NCBI GenBank assembly: GCA_024291935.2
Contig: CM044307.1
Span: 94,369,461 to 94,433,460, forward strand
Direction of reading: 5' to 3'
Source: Okapia johnstoni
Lineage: Eukaryota; Chordata; Mammalia; Artiodactyla; Giraffidae
DNA length: 64,000 bases
The notes beneath the pieces were generated by a model. It was not told the origin of the DNA, did not search any database, and saw nothing but the letters and a program-made list of their open reading frames with translations. Shown piece after piece: positions 45,089 through 55,092 of this stretch. Every line of letters begins with the position of its first letter. Position 1 is the stretch's first letter. The position numbers and the translations under genes were made by a program.

Positions 45089-45655
45089 ACCACATAACAA
45101 ATCTTTTAGAAGCAAGGCTATCCCTTGTGAGAAATGCTCAACAGCTCAAACTCAAAGAATGGATTTGAAGACATAGGGCACAGTGGGAAGGACATTTTAA
45201 TTACAGTCTTGCAAGGTCAGGTGTCTGGTGGGCAGGTACAGGTGTTACAGTGGGGTTTTTGTCCTCTCGGTACTCAAGTCCCTTCTCCAGTTCCTCACTG
45301 ACTGAGTACTAGCGGCTAACAATCTTCCTGAAGTCTTTTTATTGGTCCATGGGGCCATAAGTAATACTTGTAGGCTTCAGAGTGGAGGATTTACATTAAC
45401 TATTTTCCCCACCCCTTTAGATTTTTGCACATGTCCAGGGTAAAGCCTGTGAAATTGCTCTTACGAGGAAGGGGAACCAGGAAGGGAAGAAAACAAAGGC
45501 AATGAGCTACCATCTTTAGGAAACTTATTCGCAAGCTGGGTGCATATCTTTCTATTTAGCTTTTTATTTTTTTAAAAAAAAAAGAATATGGATCATTTCT
45601 TTATTTCTTATATTTTTCTCCTTGCTAGAAAAGACCAAATTTTCTTTCTTTTGTC
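45089..45655. other. Unassigned, possibly old LTR
   Basis: TGTCTGGTGGGCAGGTACAGG, CTCAAGTCCCTTCTCCAGTTCC, CTTTTTATTGGTCC have an LTR-like feel but I cannot name a family. Confidence 0.3.
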
Positions 45656-45659
45656 TTTT

Positions 45660-46020
45660 AAAAGTTTTATTCATTTCTTAATTGAAGGATAATTGCTTTA
45701 CAGAATTTTCTTGTTTTCTGTCAAACATCAACAAGAATCAGTCATAGGTACACCCATGTTCCCCTCCTCCCGAACCTCCCTCCCATCTCCCTCCCCATCC
45801 CATCCTTCTAGATTGTCACAGAGCCCCTGTTTAAGTTCCCTGAGTCATACAGCAAATTTCCATTGGCTATCTCTTTTACATATGGTAATGTAAGTTTCCA
45901 TGTTACTCTTTCCATACATCTCACCCTCTCCTTCCTCCTCTGCCCCCCATGTCCATAAATCTGTTCTCTATATCTGTTTCTCCATTGTTGCCCTGTAAAT
46001 AAATTCATCCCTCAATCAAA
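45660..46020 (-). mobile_element. Ruminant L1 3' UTR end
   Basis: ATTGAAGGATAATTGCTTTACAG, CAAACATCAACAAGAATCAGTC, CCGAACCTCCCTCCCATCTCC, TCCATGTTACTCTTTCCATACATC, CATAAATCTGTTCTCTATATCTG form the pyrimidine-rich reverse 3' UTR of bovine-type L1. Confidence 0.9.
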
Positions 46021-46929
46021 TCTTTCCCTTTTCTGTCTTCACTCATATTTTATGCTGTTAATCATTCTGGTTATATTTAGTGCACTGGACTAATTCAATA
46101 TTTTAACAGGACAAAGTTTAGCAGGGAAATTTTTATCGTTTTATGGCTATGTGCATTTTCATTTAATTACTTAGAAAGTTTTTCACTTTTCTTTTATGCT
46201 GTTAAAACAATTACAAATAAATGTTTAACAGATATGATAGTTTCTCAATTATTACCTTGAGTTATTCAAAGTGATGGTTTCAAATCTCTCACCTGTATGG
46301 TGGAGAAGGCCCCATCTCCCTCTTTAATTGTACTATTATTTTCACTTTAACTACCTAAGCAGTATTTGGCTCTGAAACTCAGATCAGGATTAATTGGTAT
46401 TCCTATGTATTAAATATTTTAGAAAGTGACAATAATTTCTGCCTTCAATAAAGAGTTTCCCCAGGCAAGCAGAAAGCAATTTACAAAAGCTGCAAAGTTG
46501 AGTGATCCAACATGATTTACAATTCATGACTGAAGTCATCAGAGTGGGGAAGTATAGAAGTTTCAACATAATGTATATTTGCAAACATTTGTCATATTAG
46601 TCATAAAAACATGCCATTAAGAAACTCAAAATAGAGCCTGTTTTAATATCTATGCTCAAGTCATGTGTGCTTAGCTTTTCAGGACTCACTTAACTGGTCC
46701 AGCCCTCATCCACGAGTGATGGTGGCTACACAGCGTGACCTTGCCCCATGACCACACTTGATGTTACTAGGAAATGGTGAACTGAAGTGTGGTCAGTTAG
46801 TTCCCCAGCAATTTGGGCCCTAAGAGAATTTGTGTTTTTGAGAATGATACTCTTGATGAGAGAAGCAAGCAGAGACTAGAGATGGAGAGGATGTCTGGAC
46901 AGATTTATGCTCCCTGGTTATAATTTCTT
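46021..46929. other. Anonymous DNA
   Basis: Nothing recognised. Confidence 0.5.
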
Positions 46930-47465
46930 TGTATCAGTTACCTATGGTAGTGTAGTAAATTATCCCAACACACAATAGCTTAATAAAATAAACATTTTTA
47001 TCTTACTTTTTTTTTGGTGGATCCTGAATCTGAATAAGACTTAACTGGGGTGTCTCTTAGGGTCTGTCAAAAAATTTCAATCAAGGTATTGACTGTGGTT
47101 ATAGCCATCCTCAAGCTTTGACTGGCAGAGGATCCACTTCCATGGTTACTCTTGTGGCCATTTACAGACCTATGGTCCTCTCTGGATGTTGAGCCTGTCA
47201 TTTCCTGCCACATGAGCCTCTCCACAGGGGGTCAACTTCTTCCTTTGAAGCTACTTTTCCAGAGAGAGGGCAAACCTGGCAAAAGTCACAGTCTTTTCGT
47301 TATCTATTCTGAAAATTTAATCCCATCACTTTTGCTGAATTTTAATCCTTAGAAAAGGGTCCTGGCAACAGCTCACATTTGTGAAAAGGGATACTACCAA
47401 GGGTATAAAGACCAGGATGTGAGGGTCAGTGAGGACTATTTTAGCAGCTACCAACTACAGTCTAC
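46930..47465 (-). mobile_element. Old LTR-type mammalian repeat, copy 1
   Basis: TATCAGTTACCTATGGTAGTG ... AATTATCCCAACACACAATAGCTTAATAAAA ... TGGTGGATCCTGAATCTG ... GACTGGCAGAGGATCCACTTCC ... CTGCCACATGAGCCTCTCCACAGGG ... ACTATTTTAGCAGCTACCAAC follows a well-known reverse-strand mammalian repeat. Superfamily (LTR/MaLR-like) is inferred, family unresolved. Confidence 0.55.
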
Positions 47466-47955
47466 CCTCTAGCTTCCAGTGATTCAAGTCCTTACATATT
47501 TAAAAAATACCCAGTCTCACCTAAGTTCCTCCAAAGTCACATCTTATTACAACATCAGCTCAAAGTCCAGAAGCACTTTATATAAATCAGCTTCAGGTAC
47601 AAATGAGGATCCTCAGATATAGTTTCTTAAGTAAAACTCCTTGGATACAGTTCCTTTTATCTTCAGATCTGTGAAACTAAAGAGGCAAATTATCTAACCT
47701 TACACACACCAAATTTAGTTACTTACATCCCCTAGAGCAAAAGTTAGGAGAGAGACTGATCAAGACAGAAGTCACGTTATTTCTGTAATCTAATATTGGG
47801 AATGAAATGGTATCACTTCTGTCATATTTTATTCATTAAAAGTGAGTCACTAGGTCCTGCCTGCTCTTGAGAGGAGAAGATTTAAAAAAGCCTGAATACT
47901 GAGAGGCAGGCATCATCAGGGGTCCATTTGCAGGCTGCCGACCACACGGTCCTAG
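47466..47955 (-). mobile_element. Related old repeat remnant, copy 2
   Basis: CATCTTATTACAACATCAGCTCAAAGTCCAG ... AGAAGTCACGTTATTTCTG ... GTGAGTCACTAGGTCCTGCCTGC ... GGGGTCCATTTGCAGGCTGCCGACCACAC repeats the end motifs of the preceding family, so a second, overlapping relic is likely. Confidence 0.45.
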
Positions 47956-48002
47956 AGGTCTTGTGACATTTCTGTCCTGAATTATATTGAGACTCTTCAG
48001 TC

Positions 48003-48170
48003 TTTTATTTATTTGTTTATTTTATTTTAAAATATGTTTATTTTTCATTGAAGGATAATTGCTTTACATATTGTGTTGGTTTCTGCCAAACATCAGCATG
48101 AATCAGCCATAGTTATACATATGTCCCCTCCCTCTTGACCCTCCCTCCCACCTCCCTCACTTCAGGCTAT
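48003..48170 (-). mobile_element. Ruminant L1 3' end, about 165 bp
   Basis: ATTGAAGGATAATTGCTTTACATATTGTG, CATCAGCATGAATCAGCC, TGTCCCCTCCCTCTTGACCCTCCCTCCC. Extremely 5'-truncated; lies 45 bp before a BovB copy. Confidence 0.88.
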
Positions 48171-48216
48171 TAAAGAAGTTCCAATTTTGCTTTTCAGATA
48201 GCTGAAGTTGATTTTT

Positions 48217-48957
48217 AGAGCCTCTTGATGAAGGTGAAAGAGGAGAGTGAAAAAGTTGGCTTAAAGCTCAACGTTCAGAAAACTAAGATCATGGCCTCTG
48301 GTCCCATCACTTCACAGCAAATAGATGGGGAAACAGTAGAAACAGTGTCAGACTTTATTTTTTTGGGCTCCAGAATCACTGCTGATGGTGATTGCAGCCA
48401 TGAAATTAAAAGACGCTTACTCCTTGGAAGGAAAGTTATGGCCAACCTAGATAGCATATTTAAAATCAGAGACATTACTTTGCCAACAAAAGTCCGTCTA
48501 GTCAAGGCTATGGTTTTTCCAGTGGTCATGTATGGATGTGAGAGTTGGATGGTGAAGAAAGCTGAGCGCCGCAGAATTGATGCTTTTGAACTGTGGTGTT
48601 GGAGAAGACTCTTGAGAGTCCCTTGGACTGCAAGGAGATCCAATCAATCCATCCTAAAAGAGATCAATCCTGGGTGTTCATTGGAAGGTCTGATGTTGAA
48701 GCTGAAACTCCAATACTTTGGCCACCTCATGCGAAGGGTTGACTCATTGGAAAAGACCCTAATGCTGGGTAGGATTGGGGGCGGGAGGAGAAGGGGACGA
48801 CAGAGGATGAGATGGTTGGATGGCATCACCGACTCGATGGACATGGGTTTGGGTGGACTCCAGGAGTTGGTGATGGACAGAGAGGCCTGGCGTGCTGCGG
48901 TTCATGGGGTCGCAAAGAGTCGGACACGACTGAGCGACTGAACTGAACTGAACTGAA
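48217..48957 (+). mobile_element. Young 5'-truncated BovB
   Basis: Starts AGAGCCTCTTGATGAAGG (just after RT motif C) and ends in the clean GACTGAACTGAACTGAACTG tail. It matches the expected BovB sequence with few changes and is the least decayed copy in the window. I found no clear target duplication. Confidence 0.95.
48225..48941 (+). pseudogene. BovB ORF2 C-terminal fragment, 238 codons open
   Basis: Uninterrupted frame covering ORF2 downstream of the RT catalytic core. It holds [19 protein letters not shown] (thumb-side), [40 protein letters not shown] and [20 protein letters not shown]. No catalytic motifs A-C are present, so it has no RT activity. Its openness reflects recent insertion, not selection. 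The initiator Met is simply the first ATG in the fragment. Confidence 0.9.
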
Positions 48958-49261
48958 ATGGAAAAGTCATTTAAGTCCAACCTCTCCATTTTTAAACTGG
49001 ACATTTCTTATATTTTCCTTACATTTTTTTTAAAAGTCAAACTTTCTTGGAATGCCCAGTATAGGTTAAGATTTCTCACTATCTGAAAGATTCTACCCCA
49101 AGTGCTTCTTTTCACAGTTCTAAGTTACCTCCTTGCTGCTGAAGTACACTGAAAAGATTCAGACTATTTTAGTTGACATCTCTAGAGTATTTGACGCTGT
49201 TAGCTATTGCTGCATTTTGTTTTCCAAATAAAAATTTATTCTGATACTATTACCATTAATC
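48958..49261. other. Anonymous DNA
   Basis: Nothing recognised in about 300 bp. Confidence 0.5.
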
Positions 49262-49692
49262 CTTCCCAGATGGCACTGTGGTAAAGAATATGCCTACCAA
49301 TGCAAGAGACACAAGAGACACGTGTTTGATCCCTGGGTTGGGAAGATCTCCTGGAGGAGGAAATGGTAACCCACTTCATTATACTTGCCTGGAAATTTCC
49401 ATGGATAGAGGAGCCTGGTGGGCTATAGCCTGCAGTGCCCTGCTAGGTCACGTCATGTCCAGCTCTTTGCAACCCCATGAACTGTAGCCCGCCAGGCTCC
49501 TCTGTCCATGGTATTCTTCAGGCAAGAATACTGGAGTGGGTTGCGGTGCCCTCCTCTAGGGGATCTTCCTGACACAGAGATTGATCTCAAATCTCCTACT
49601 GCCCCCATATTTTAGGCAGATTGTTTACTGCTGAGTCACCTGGGAAGCCTAGGCTACAGCCTATGTGGTCGCAAAGAGTCAGACGTGACTGA

Positions 49693-49695
<3 letters not shown>
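49262..49695 (+). mobile_element. Bov-tA SINE, split by another Bov-tA
   Basis: Forward copy in two pieces: 49262-49431 (CTTCCCAGATGGCACTGTGG ... GGTGGGCTATAGCC) and 49652-49695 (GGCTACAGCC ... GTCAGACGTGACTGAGCG). Its tail runs straight into the CA microsatellite. Confidence 0.93.
49421..49662 (-). mobile_element. Bov-tA SINE nested in Bov-tA
   Basis: Body 49432-49651, minus orientation, ending GAGTCACCTGGGAAGCCT. Duplication ggctatagcct (49421-49431) and ggctacagcct (49652-49662), one mismatch, made from the host SINE body. Confidence 0.95.

Positions 49696-49732
<37 letters not shown>
49696..49732. repeat. (CA)18 microsatellite
   Basis: Uninterrupted CA run of 37 bp, grown on the tail of the upstream Bov-tA and bounded by BOV-A2. 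Likely length-variable. Confidence 0.98.
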
Positions 49733-49734
<2 letters not shown>

Positions 49735-50012
49735 TTGCTGCTGCTGCTGCTAAGTCGCTTCAGTCGTGTCCGACTCTGTGCAATCCCATAGATGGTAGCC
49801 CACCAGGCTCCGCCGTCCCTGGGATTCTCCAGGCAAGAATACTGGAGTGGGTTGCCATTTCCTTCTCCAGTGCATAAAAGGGAAAAGTGAAAGTGAAGTC
49901 GCTCAGTCGTCTGACTCTCAGCGACCCCATGGACTGTAGCCTACCAGTCTCCTCCGTCCATGGGATTTTCCAGGCAAGAGTACTGGAGTGGCGTGCCAAT
50001 GCCTTCTCCCCC
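49733..50012 (-). mobile_element. BOV-A2 dimeric SINE
   Basis: Starts with (TGC)n, the reverse of the CAG tail, then unit 2, the AAAAGGGAAAAGTGAAAGTGAAG linker (49877-49899) and unit 1, ending CCTTCTCC at about 50008. Low divergence. Confidence 0.95.
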
Positions 50013-51175
50013 CGACCCCACACACACAGCCATTAATCCACGAATAGCAAGAGAGCATAAACCAATCCCTGATACTCAGTTGCACTCTAATAAAAGGTGG
50101 GAAAGTTTTTAAAGAGCTGGTGTGGGTGGACTCAGGACATCTGATTTTTGATTGGCTTCACCCCTATTTCCCTATCTCTGTTTCAGGAAATAGTTATATA
50201 ACTTGGAGAACCAAAGTTAGGCTCCTACCTCCTGATAGAAACTGTGAAAGAGGGGTGCTATCTTCTTTGATGATTATAATTCAGAGAGATGGCTCCTAGG
50301 TCCTTAAGAAAGTCCTGGCAAGAGACTTGCAAAAAAAAAATACATATTTTAAAGAAACAGGGGAAGACTTTATAATTACACAGCTTGTAAAGGGAATGGT
50401 ATAAGGAAAGGAAGGTCAGAGGTCTGGAGTCAGGAAAAAGCCTGTCTAATGTTTGATCAAGCTGAGGGGACTGTTCAGGCCATCCTGGCTTACGCTTCAC
50501 TAGAGTATCTGTCCCTCCTCCAGGGATGTAGCTTGTGTTCCAGCCTATTTCCTTGTTGACTTCATGCCTCTCCCTACCCCACCCCCCTCAACCAAGTGAG
50601 ACAGGAAGGCTGCAGGGGAAGAATACACTTCCTAAATTCAGGAAAGTTCTTCCCTTGGAAAATAAGCCTTTGTTATGGAGAAGAACCTAAGGTCACAAAG
50701 GTCACTCCTCCTGCCTCCACCTCCATGGTCAGAGCCCTGAGGGAATCTCTCCTGCAGTCTCACTGTGAGCCCTGTCCAGGTTCCTGTAGGGAAAGACCAT
50801 AGAAGTTTGGGACTCTTTAAGGCTGTGGATCCAGAAACTTTTCAGTCTCTTGTTAGTTCATACTGAGTGTCCAGTAACTTTTCAAAATTGTCATTTATGT
50901 GTTCTCACCATTTTGTGACTTTCTACAACTTCCTTTGAGGCAATCAGGTCTTTGTATCTCTCCTCCCTCAATCTTGAGACACTTGATTCACACTGTCCTG
51001 GATTAACTCTTATCTTTTAGCTCTTACATTTTTTTTGTTTGTTTGTTTGATTTATGAAAAATTCTCCCCTTTGATGTCCCTTTAATCTTCTCATAATCAA
51101 GATTCCCTCCTTTGTCCTTTACTTTCAGAACATATGCTCCTTGAAAGCGTGCCCCCTCCCTGCTTCAAAAAAAAT
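50013..51175. other. Anonymous DNA, possibly old ERV/L2 material
   Basis: About 1.15 kb. 50300-50800 is relatively GC-rich and 50940-51150 is L2-like pyrimidine-rich DNA, but no family is secure. The 68-codon frame at 50596-50802 is unidentified. Confidence 0.4.
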
Positions 51176-51241
51176 GCCTTAGTTTCTCAGTCATGTCCAA
51201 CTCTTTGTGACCCTATGGACTGTAGCCTGCCAGGCTCATCT
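51176..51241 (-). mobile_element. Bov-A tail fragment
   Basis: CTCAGTCATGTCCAACTCTTTGTGACCCTATGGACTGTAGCCTGCCAGGCTC, only about 65 bp. Confidence 0.85.
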
Positions 51242-51289
51242 AAGAACCATCTTAAATTGAAAAATTAAACCTAAATCTCCATTCCAAAT

Positions 51290-51460
51290 TGCCATCTACT
51301 ATTAATACCTGTTCAATATCTCTATTTGATATCTCACAAGCACTTGTAAGTACAACATCTTACGACAATTTATCCCCATCCTCTGTACTTTCTCCCTTGT
51401 ACAAACTATAAATTTGGATAGCATCCTTGAATCTATCTTCCTCATTCATATGGTGGTGGT
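51290..51460 (+). mobile_element. Degenerate L2 piece
   Basis: TCAATATCTCTATTTGATATCTCACAAGCACTTG resembles the L2 segment reading ...catctccacttggatgtctaacaggcatct. Weak. Confidence 0.4.
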
Positions 51461-51464
51461 GGTT

Positions 51465-51862
51465 TTGTTAGGTAGTTAGAATAGGGAAAAGGAACCCAAA
51501 ATGCTGGTGGCTGAAAGATAAAGAATGGAAAAGCCCATGAAAATAGAGCAAAGGAAAGTCACAGGACCAGGGTGAGGACCTCAGGTAAAACAAACAGCAC
51601 CCCCTGGCCAGCCCATTTTACATAGGGCAGGCCCAGAGGGAGGAGGGGCCTCTCTTCTCTTCGAGTCTTTTGGGTTGGCATTCCCTCAGCCTTGAGGATG
51701 TCTTTTCCTTTACTTTTTAAATAAAACTGAGCTATAACACAGAGCTGTAACTCTGGCCCATCCAAGAGCTGTAACACTGGTCCGTCCAGGGGCTGTAATG
51801 CTGGTCCATCCATCACTTCAAATTTTTGCTGGGATAAGACAGAACCGAGGAAATTACACACT
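51465..51862 (+). mobile_element. ERV-type LTR
   Basis: GC-rich middle (CAGCACCCCCTGGCCAGCCCATTTTAC, GGGAGGAGGGGCCTCTC), a polyadenylation signal AATAAAAC at about 51719-51726, then tandem 24-bp units and TTTTTGCTGGGATAAGACAGAACCGAGG. This order (promoter-like, AATAAA, repeated U5-like segment) fits a gammaretrovirus-like LTR. No gag, pol or env was seen next to it, so it is probably a solo LTR. Left boundary is uncertain. Confidence 0.5.
51742..51813. repeat. Three tandem 24-bp units in the LTR
   Basis: Units at 51742-51765, 51766-51789 and 51790-51813 each follow the pattern RGCTGTAAYnCTGGYCCRTCCA with a few substitutions. A partial fourth (GAGCTATAACACA, about 51729-51741) precedes them. 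Confidence 0.95.
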
Positions 51863-51870
51863 CCGCCAAC

Positions 51871-52075
51871 AGTTTAGCCGTTAGGTTGTGTCCAACTCTT
51901 GCGACCCCATGGACTGTAGCCCTCAAACCTCCTCTGTTCATGGGATTTCCCAGGTAATAATTCTGGAGCAGGTTGCCATTTCGTAATCCAGGGGATCTTC
52001 CAAACTGAGGGATTGAACTCGGATCTTCTGCATTGGCAGGCAGATTCCTTACCACTGAGCCACCAGGGAAGCCCT
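51871..52075 (-). mobile_element. Bov-tA SINE
   Basis: GCCGTTAGGTTGTGTCCAACTCTTGCG ... ACTGAGCCACCAGGGAAGCCC. Inserted just downstream of the LTR end. Confidence 0.94.
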
Positions 52076-52214
52076 CCTTATCCACACAGCAGCCAGCAAA
52101 TCATGTTCCTAACACTTGTCAATTTCCCCTCCATAATATCTGTCTTTTTGGACATTTTTCTCCACCAATATCATGCTTTTTTTTCTTTTTATACAAATCA
52201 TTATCATCTTTCTT

Positions 52215-52440
52215 CTGATGTAGAATATAAGTGGTTCAGAGGATGGGATCTGAAAAGACTAACTGGTTTTGAATCTTGGTTCTGCTTCTTACCTACTTAC
52301 TAGGGATGTGACCTTGAGCAGGTTGCTTAATCTCTCTCTGTGATTTAGGTTCCTCTTTCTTAAAAGATGTAAAATAATGTTACATACCTCATTGAGTTTT
52401 TGGCAAGATTGAGTTAATGCAAGTAAAACATTTAGAATAG
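52215..52440 (+). mobile_element. MIR SINE, left part (split by Bov-tA)
   Basis: AGTGGTTCAGAGGATGGGATCTG, GGTTTTGAATCTTGGTTCTGCTTC, GGATGTGACCTTGAGCAGGTTGCTTAATCTC, ATACCTCATTGAGTTTTTGGCAAG, TTAATGCAAGTAAAACATTTAGAA: a nearly complete forward MIR whose tail resumes at about 52641 (CAGTATCTAACACTAACTAGGC ... AATAAATATTAGTTATTA). Confidence 0.9.
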
Positions 52441-52640
52441 ATTTTCCTGGTGGTGCTGATGGTAAAGAATCTGCCTTCAGTGCAGGAGACCTGGGTTCAA
52501 TCCCTGAGTTGGGAAGATCCCCTGGAGAAGGGAATGGCTACCCACTGAAGTATTCTCACCTGGACAATTCCATGGACAGAGGAGCCTGGCGGGCTTCAGT
52601 CTGTGGGGTCGAAAAAATTTGGACATAACTGATTGACTAA
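52441..52640 (+). mobile_element. Bov-tA SINE inside MIR
   Basis: ATTTTCCTGGTGGTGCTGATGGTAAAG ... GGACATAACTGATTGACTAA. The body is intact in length; the head start is a little diverged. Confidence 0.94.
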
Positions 52641-52700
52641 CAGTATCTAACACTAACTAGGCTCATAATAAACATACAATAAATATTAGTTATTACCCAA
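52641..52700 (+). mobile_element. MIR SINE, right part
   Basis: CAGTATCTAACACTAACTAGGCTCATAATAAACATACAATAAATATTAGTTATT is the MIR 3' end. Confidence 0.85.
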
Positions 52701-53430
52701 ATCAGCTGATGACTACAATGACCTCCTCAGTGAACTCTTTTATTTGCTCTCAGCCATCAGTCTAAACCATTCTAACAAAATGCAATTAAGTCCTTCCTCA
52801 CTCTTATTAAAATATTTCAATTGTTGTCAATTGCTCTCTAATCGAAAATACAAGGTGTACAAGGAACATCATGTTCTTGTTCCCTTTTCTGTCATGTGTC
52901 TTGTTAATCTTTCTGATCCTCCGAATCTGGAGTCATTCATTCCCACTGAGTAACTACTATGTTTTTGGTAACTATCAGGTGTAGAGGATGCAATGACACT
53001 CTTCTGCTCTCATTGAAATTATGCTCTGTATGGAACTGTCCATGTTGCCTGAGTTTCAGTTCTCCAAATTGATCACACTTTTTCTCAGTTCTAGATTTTG
53101 GAAAATACTGCTCTCTCTTCCCTCCTTTACTTTCTGTTACTTGATGGTATAATTCCTGTTACAACTTGTGTTTGAGATTAGACTTGCTTTCTTTTAGGAA
53201 AGTCTTCTCTGACCACTAACATTCAGTTATTTTCCCTCATTAGGCTCCTGTGGTACATTGGAGTCAGTCCTGTAAATATTACTTTCAGTCTTAGCCTTTA
53301 AGCTTCTGGAGCACCAAGACTGCATTCTTATTCTTATTCTTATTCTTATTCTTATTCATCTTCGCATCTCTAGTATTGAAGGCCCATTATAAAGTGGACC
53401 TTTAATATACAACTGTTGAATGACTATCAG
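52701..53430 (+). mobile_element. L2 LINE 3' region
   Basis: Degenerate forward L2: TTAGGAAAGTCTTCTCTGACCAC (53197-53219), AAGCTTCTGGAGCACCAAGACTGC, TAGTATTGAAGGCCCATTATAAAGTGG ... CAACTGTTGAATGAC (the usual tagca..gt.cctgg ... aaatgttgttgaatgaa end). Confidence 0.65.
53324..53358. repeat. (TTATTC)n microsatellite
   Basis: About six TTATTC units within the L2 3' UTR. Confidence 0.95.
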
Positions 53431-53580
53431 GGCATGCCCACTGGAGGGCCACTGGGGCAAGGATACAGGTATGTGGGGGACCGTGGACCTGCATGGGAAA
53501 GATATTGTCCCAGCGTGAAGTTAAAGATAGTTTGATTTAAAGACAATATGCTAGCAAGGGAAAGAAGCTCACTTTGAATA

Positions 53581-53771
53581 CAAAGTGAAAGTTAGTCCCT
53601 CAGCCATGTCCGACTCTTTGCAACCCTGTGAACTGTAGCTGGCCAGGCTCCTCTGTCCATGGAATTCTCCAGGCAAGAATACTGGAGTACTTAGCCAGTC
53701 CCTTCTCCAGGGATTGAACCCTGGTCTCCTGCATTACAGGCAGTTTGTTTACTGTCTGAGCCACCAGGGAA
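53581..53771 (-). mobile_element. Bov-tA SINE
   Basis: AAAGTGAAAGTTAGTCCCTCAGCCATGTCC ... GTCTGAGCCACCAGGGAAAA. About 20 bp is missing in the middle (CAGTCCCTTCTCCAGGGATTGAACC). Confidence 0.93.
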
Positions 53772-54489
53772 AATGGAATTAATTAAAAGTCATCTGACTC
53801 AGTACCATGAATCAAAGCTAAAGAGGGAGAGGGAGAGTGATGGAGGCCAGGGAGAGACAGAGTGTTGGAGAGAGAATGCTAAAGTAAGTGAGATGTTTAC
53901 TGAAATTTCTGAGGAATCTGATGGCATAAGCACTCAACAGAATTGGTGATAGGTGTTTAGCTAACAGTCAACACATGAGCAGGGACATAGACCATGCTGT
54001 TTTGCAGACATCAGCTCCCTGGCTATCTGGCATTAGAAGCCTCAGCACAAACTCCAAGAGATGTCAACAGCAATATGACAGTGCCCCTGGTGTGCACTAG
54101 CTATGGAAATAATTTTTCTCATGTTGGCAGATACAGAAGACATCTGTGCAGCAAGCTGAGCCAGAAAGGAGGGAAATGGCAGTGCTGTGGGATAACCACC
54201 ATCTTCCTTGATGTACCCAAAGGTATATCTGGAAACATCTGGAAGGAATCTGTGCATGAAGAGCAAGAAGATGAAGAGCAGATGGGGGAAGAGGAAAATA
54301 TATTTTTATTTTTTACTGTTAATATAACTAATTTTATCTTCAATGCACTTTAATCTATGATTATATAAACAATGTCAGGTCTTTTATACCTGTGTCTCTT
54401 ATTTGATACTTACATGGATTTTCCTTAAATGAGTTAAAATCTCTTGTTTAGATCCCATATATATACATGTTGGTGTATGTAGTGTATTA
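53772..54489. other. Anonymous DNA with an unidentified 119-codon frame
   Basis: 53994-54353 (+) is open for 119 codons and its product resembles no protein I know. It is preceded by CTGTTTTGCAG at 53997-54007 (acceptor-like) and contains AAAGGTATAT at 54219-54228 (donor-like). Overlapping minus frames of 74 codons are also open, which argues for chance. Treat as unassigned. Confidence 0.3.
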
Positions 54490-54720
54490 GTCAATGTGTA
54501 CAAGATCTTGCTCTGATAACTAACAAGCACAAAGCTCTTTGACCTAGAGTAAAGAAAGCTTATTTCTCATTTACATGTTCTGGGTTATCTTTGACTTTAT
54601 TCTACACGTTGTCTTCATTCTAGGATCCAGACTGAAGAGTAAGCCCCTTTTGGGGTTTATTATTTTCACTGTCCTTGTGGCAGAGCAAAAGAAAAAGATG
54701 CAAACCTAGCAATGAGTTCT
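54490..54720 (-). mobile_element. Old mammalian interspersed repeat (family unresolved)
   Basis: TGTATTAGTCAATGTGTACAAGATCTTGCTCTGATAACTAACAAGC ... TTATTTCTCATTTACATG ... TAGGATCCAGACTGAAGAGTAAGCC ... TTGTGGCAGAGCAAAAG follows a familiar reverse-strand repeat of LTR or DNA-transposon origin. Confidence 0.5.
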
Positions 54721-54879
54721 AAAATTTCAGCAATAAATTTCACCCCTTAATAATTGACATTTCTGACATATTAGGGAGGGACATTGCCAATCTCATGGTG
54801 ATGTGTAGGGATGATCAATCTCTCTGCACTTTCAAGAAATAACTGTTAACAGTAGTCCAATAATCTACATGTTTTCTTG

Positions 54880-55092
54880 TAGTTGTTGTTTTGTTGCTCA
54901 GTCTTGTCCAACTCTTTTGAGACCCCATGGACTGTAGCCCACCATGCTACAAGGGATTTCCCAGGCAAGAGTACTAGAGTACTGGAGTAGGTTGCTATTT
55001 CCTTCTCCAGGGGATCTTCCTGACCCCGGGTTCGAACCCCATCTCCTGCATTGGCAGGCGGATTCTTTACTATTGAGCCACCAGGGAAGCCC
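54880..55092 (-). mobile_element. Bov-tA SINE
   Basis: TTGTTGCTCAGTCTTGTCCAACTC ... GTTCGAACCCCATCTCC ... TATTGAGCCACCAGGGAAGCCC. Contains a small TAGAGTACTGGAGTA duplication near 54975-54987. Confidence 0.94.

Noticed and set aside
51559..51861. 100-codon minus frame with internal repeats
   Set aside because: Openness arises from the 24-bp tandem units of the LTR; no coding family.
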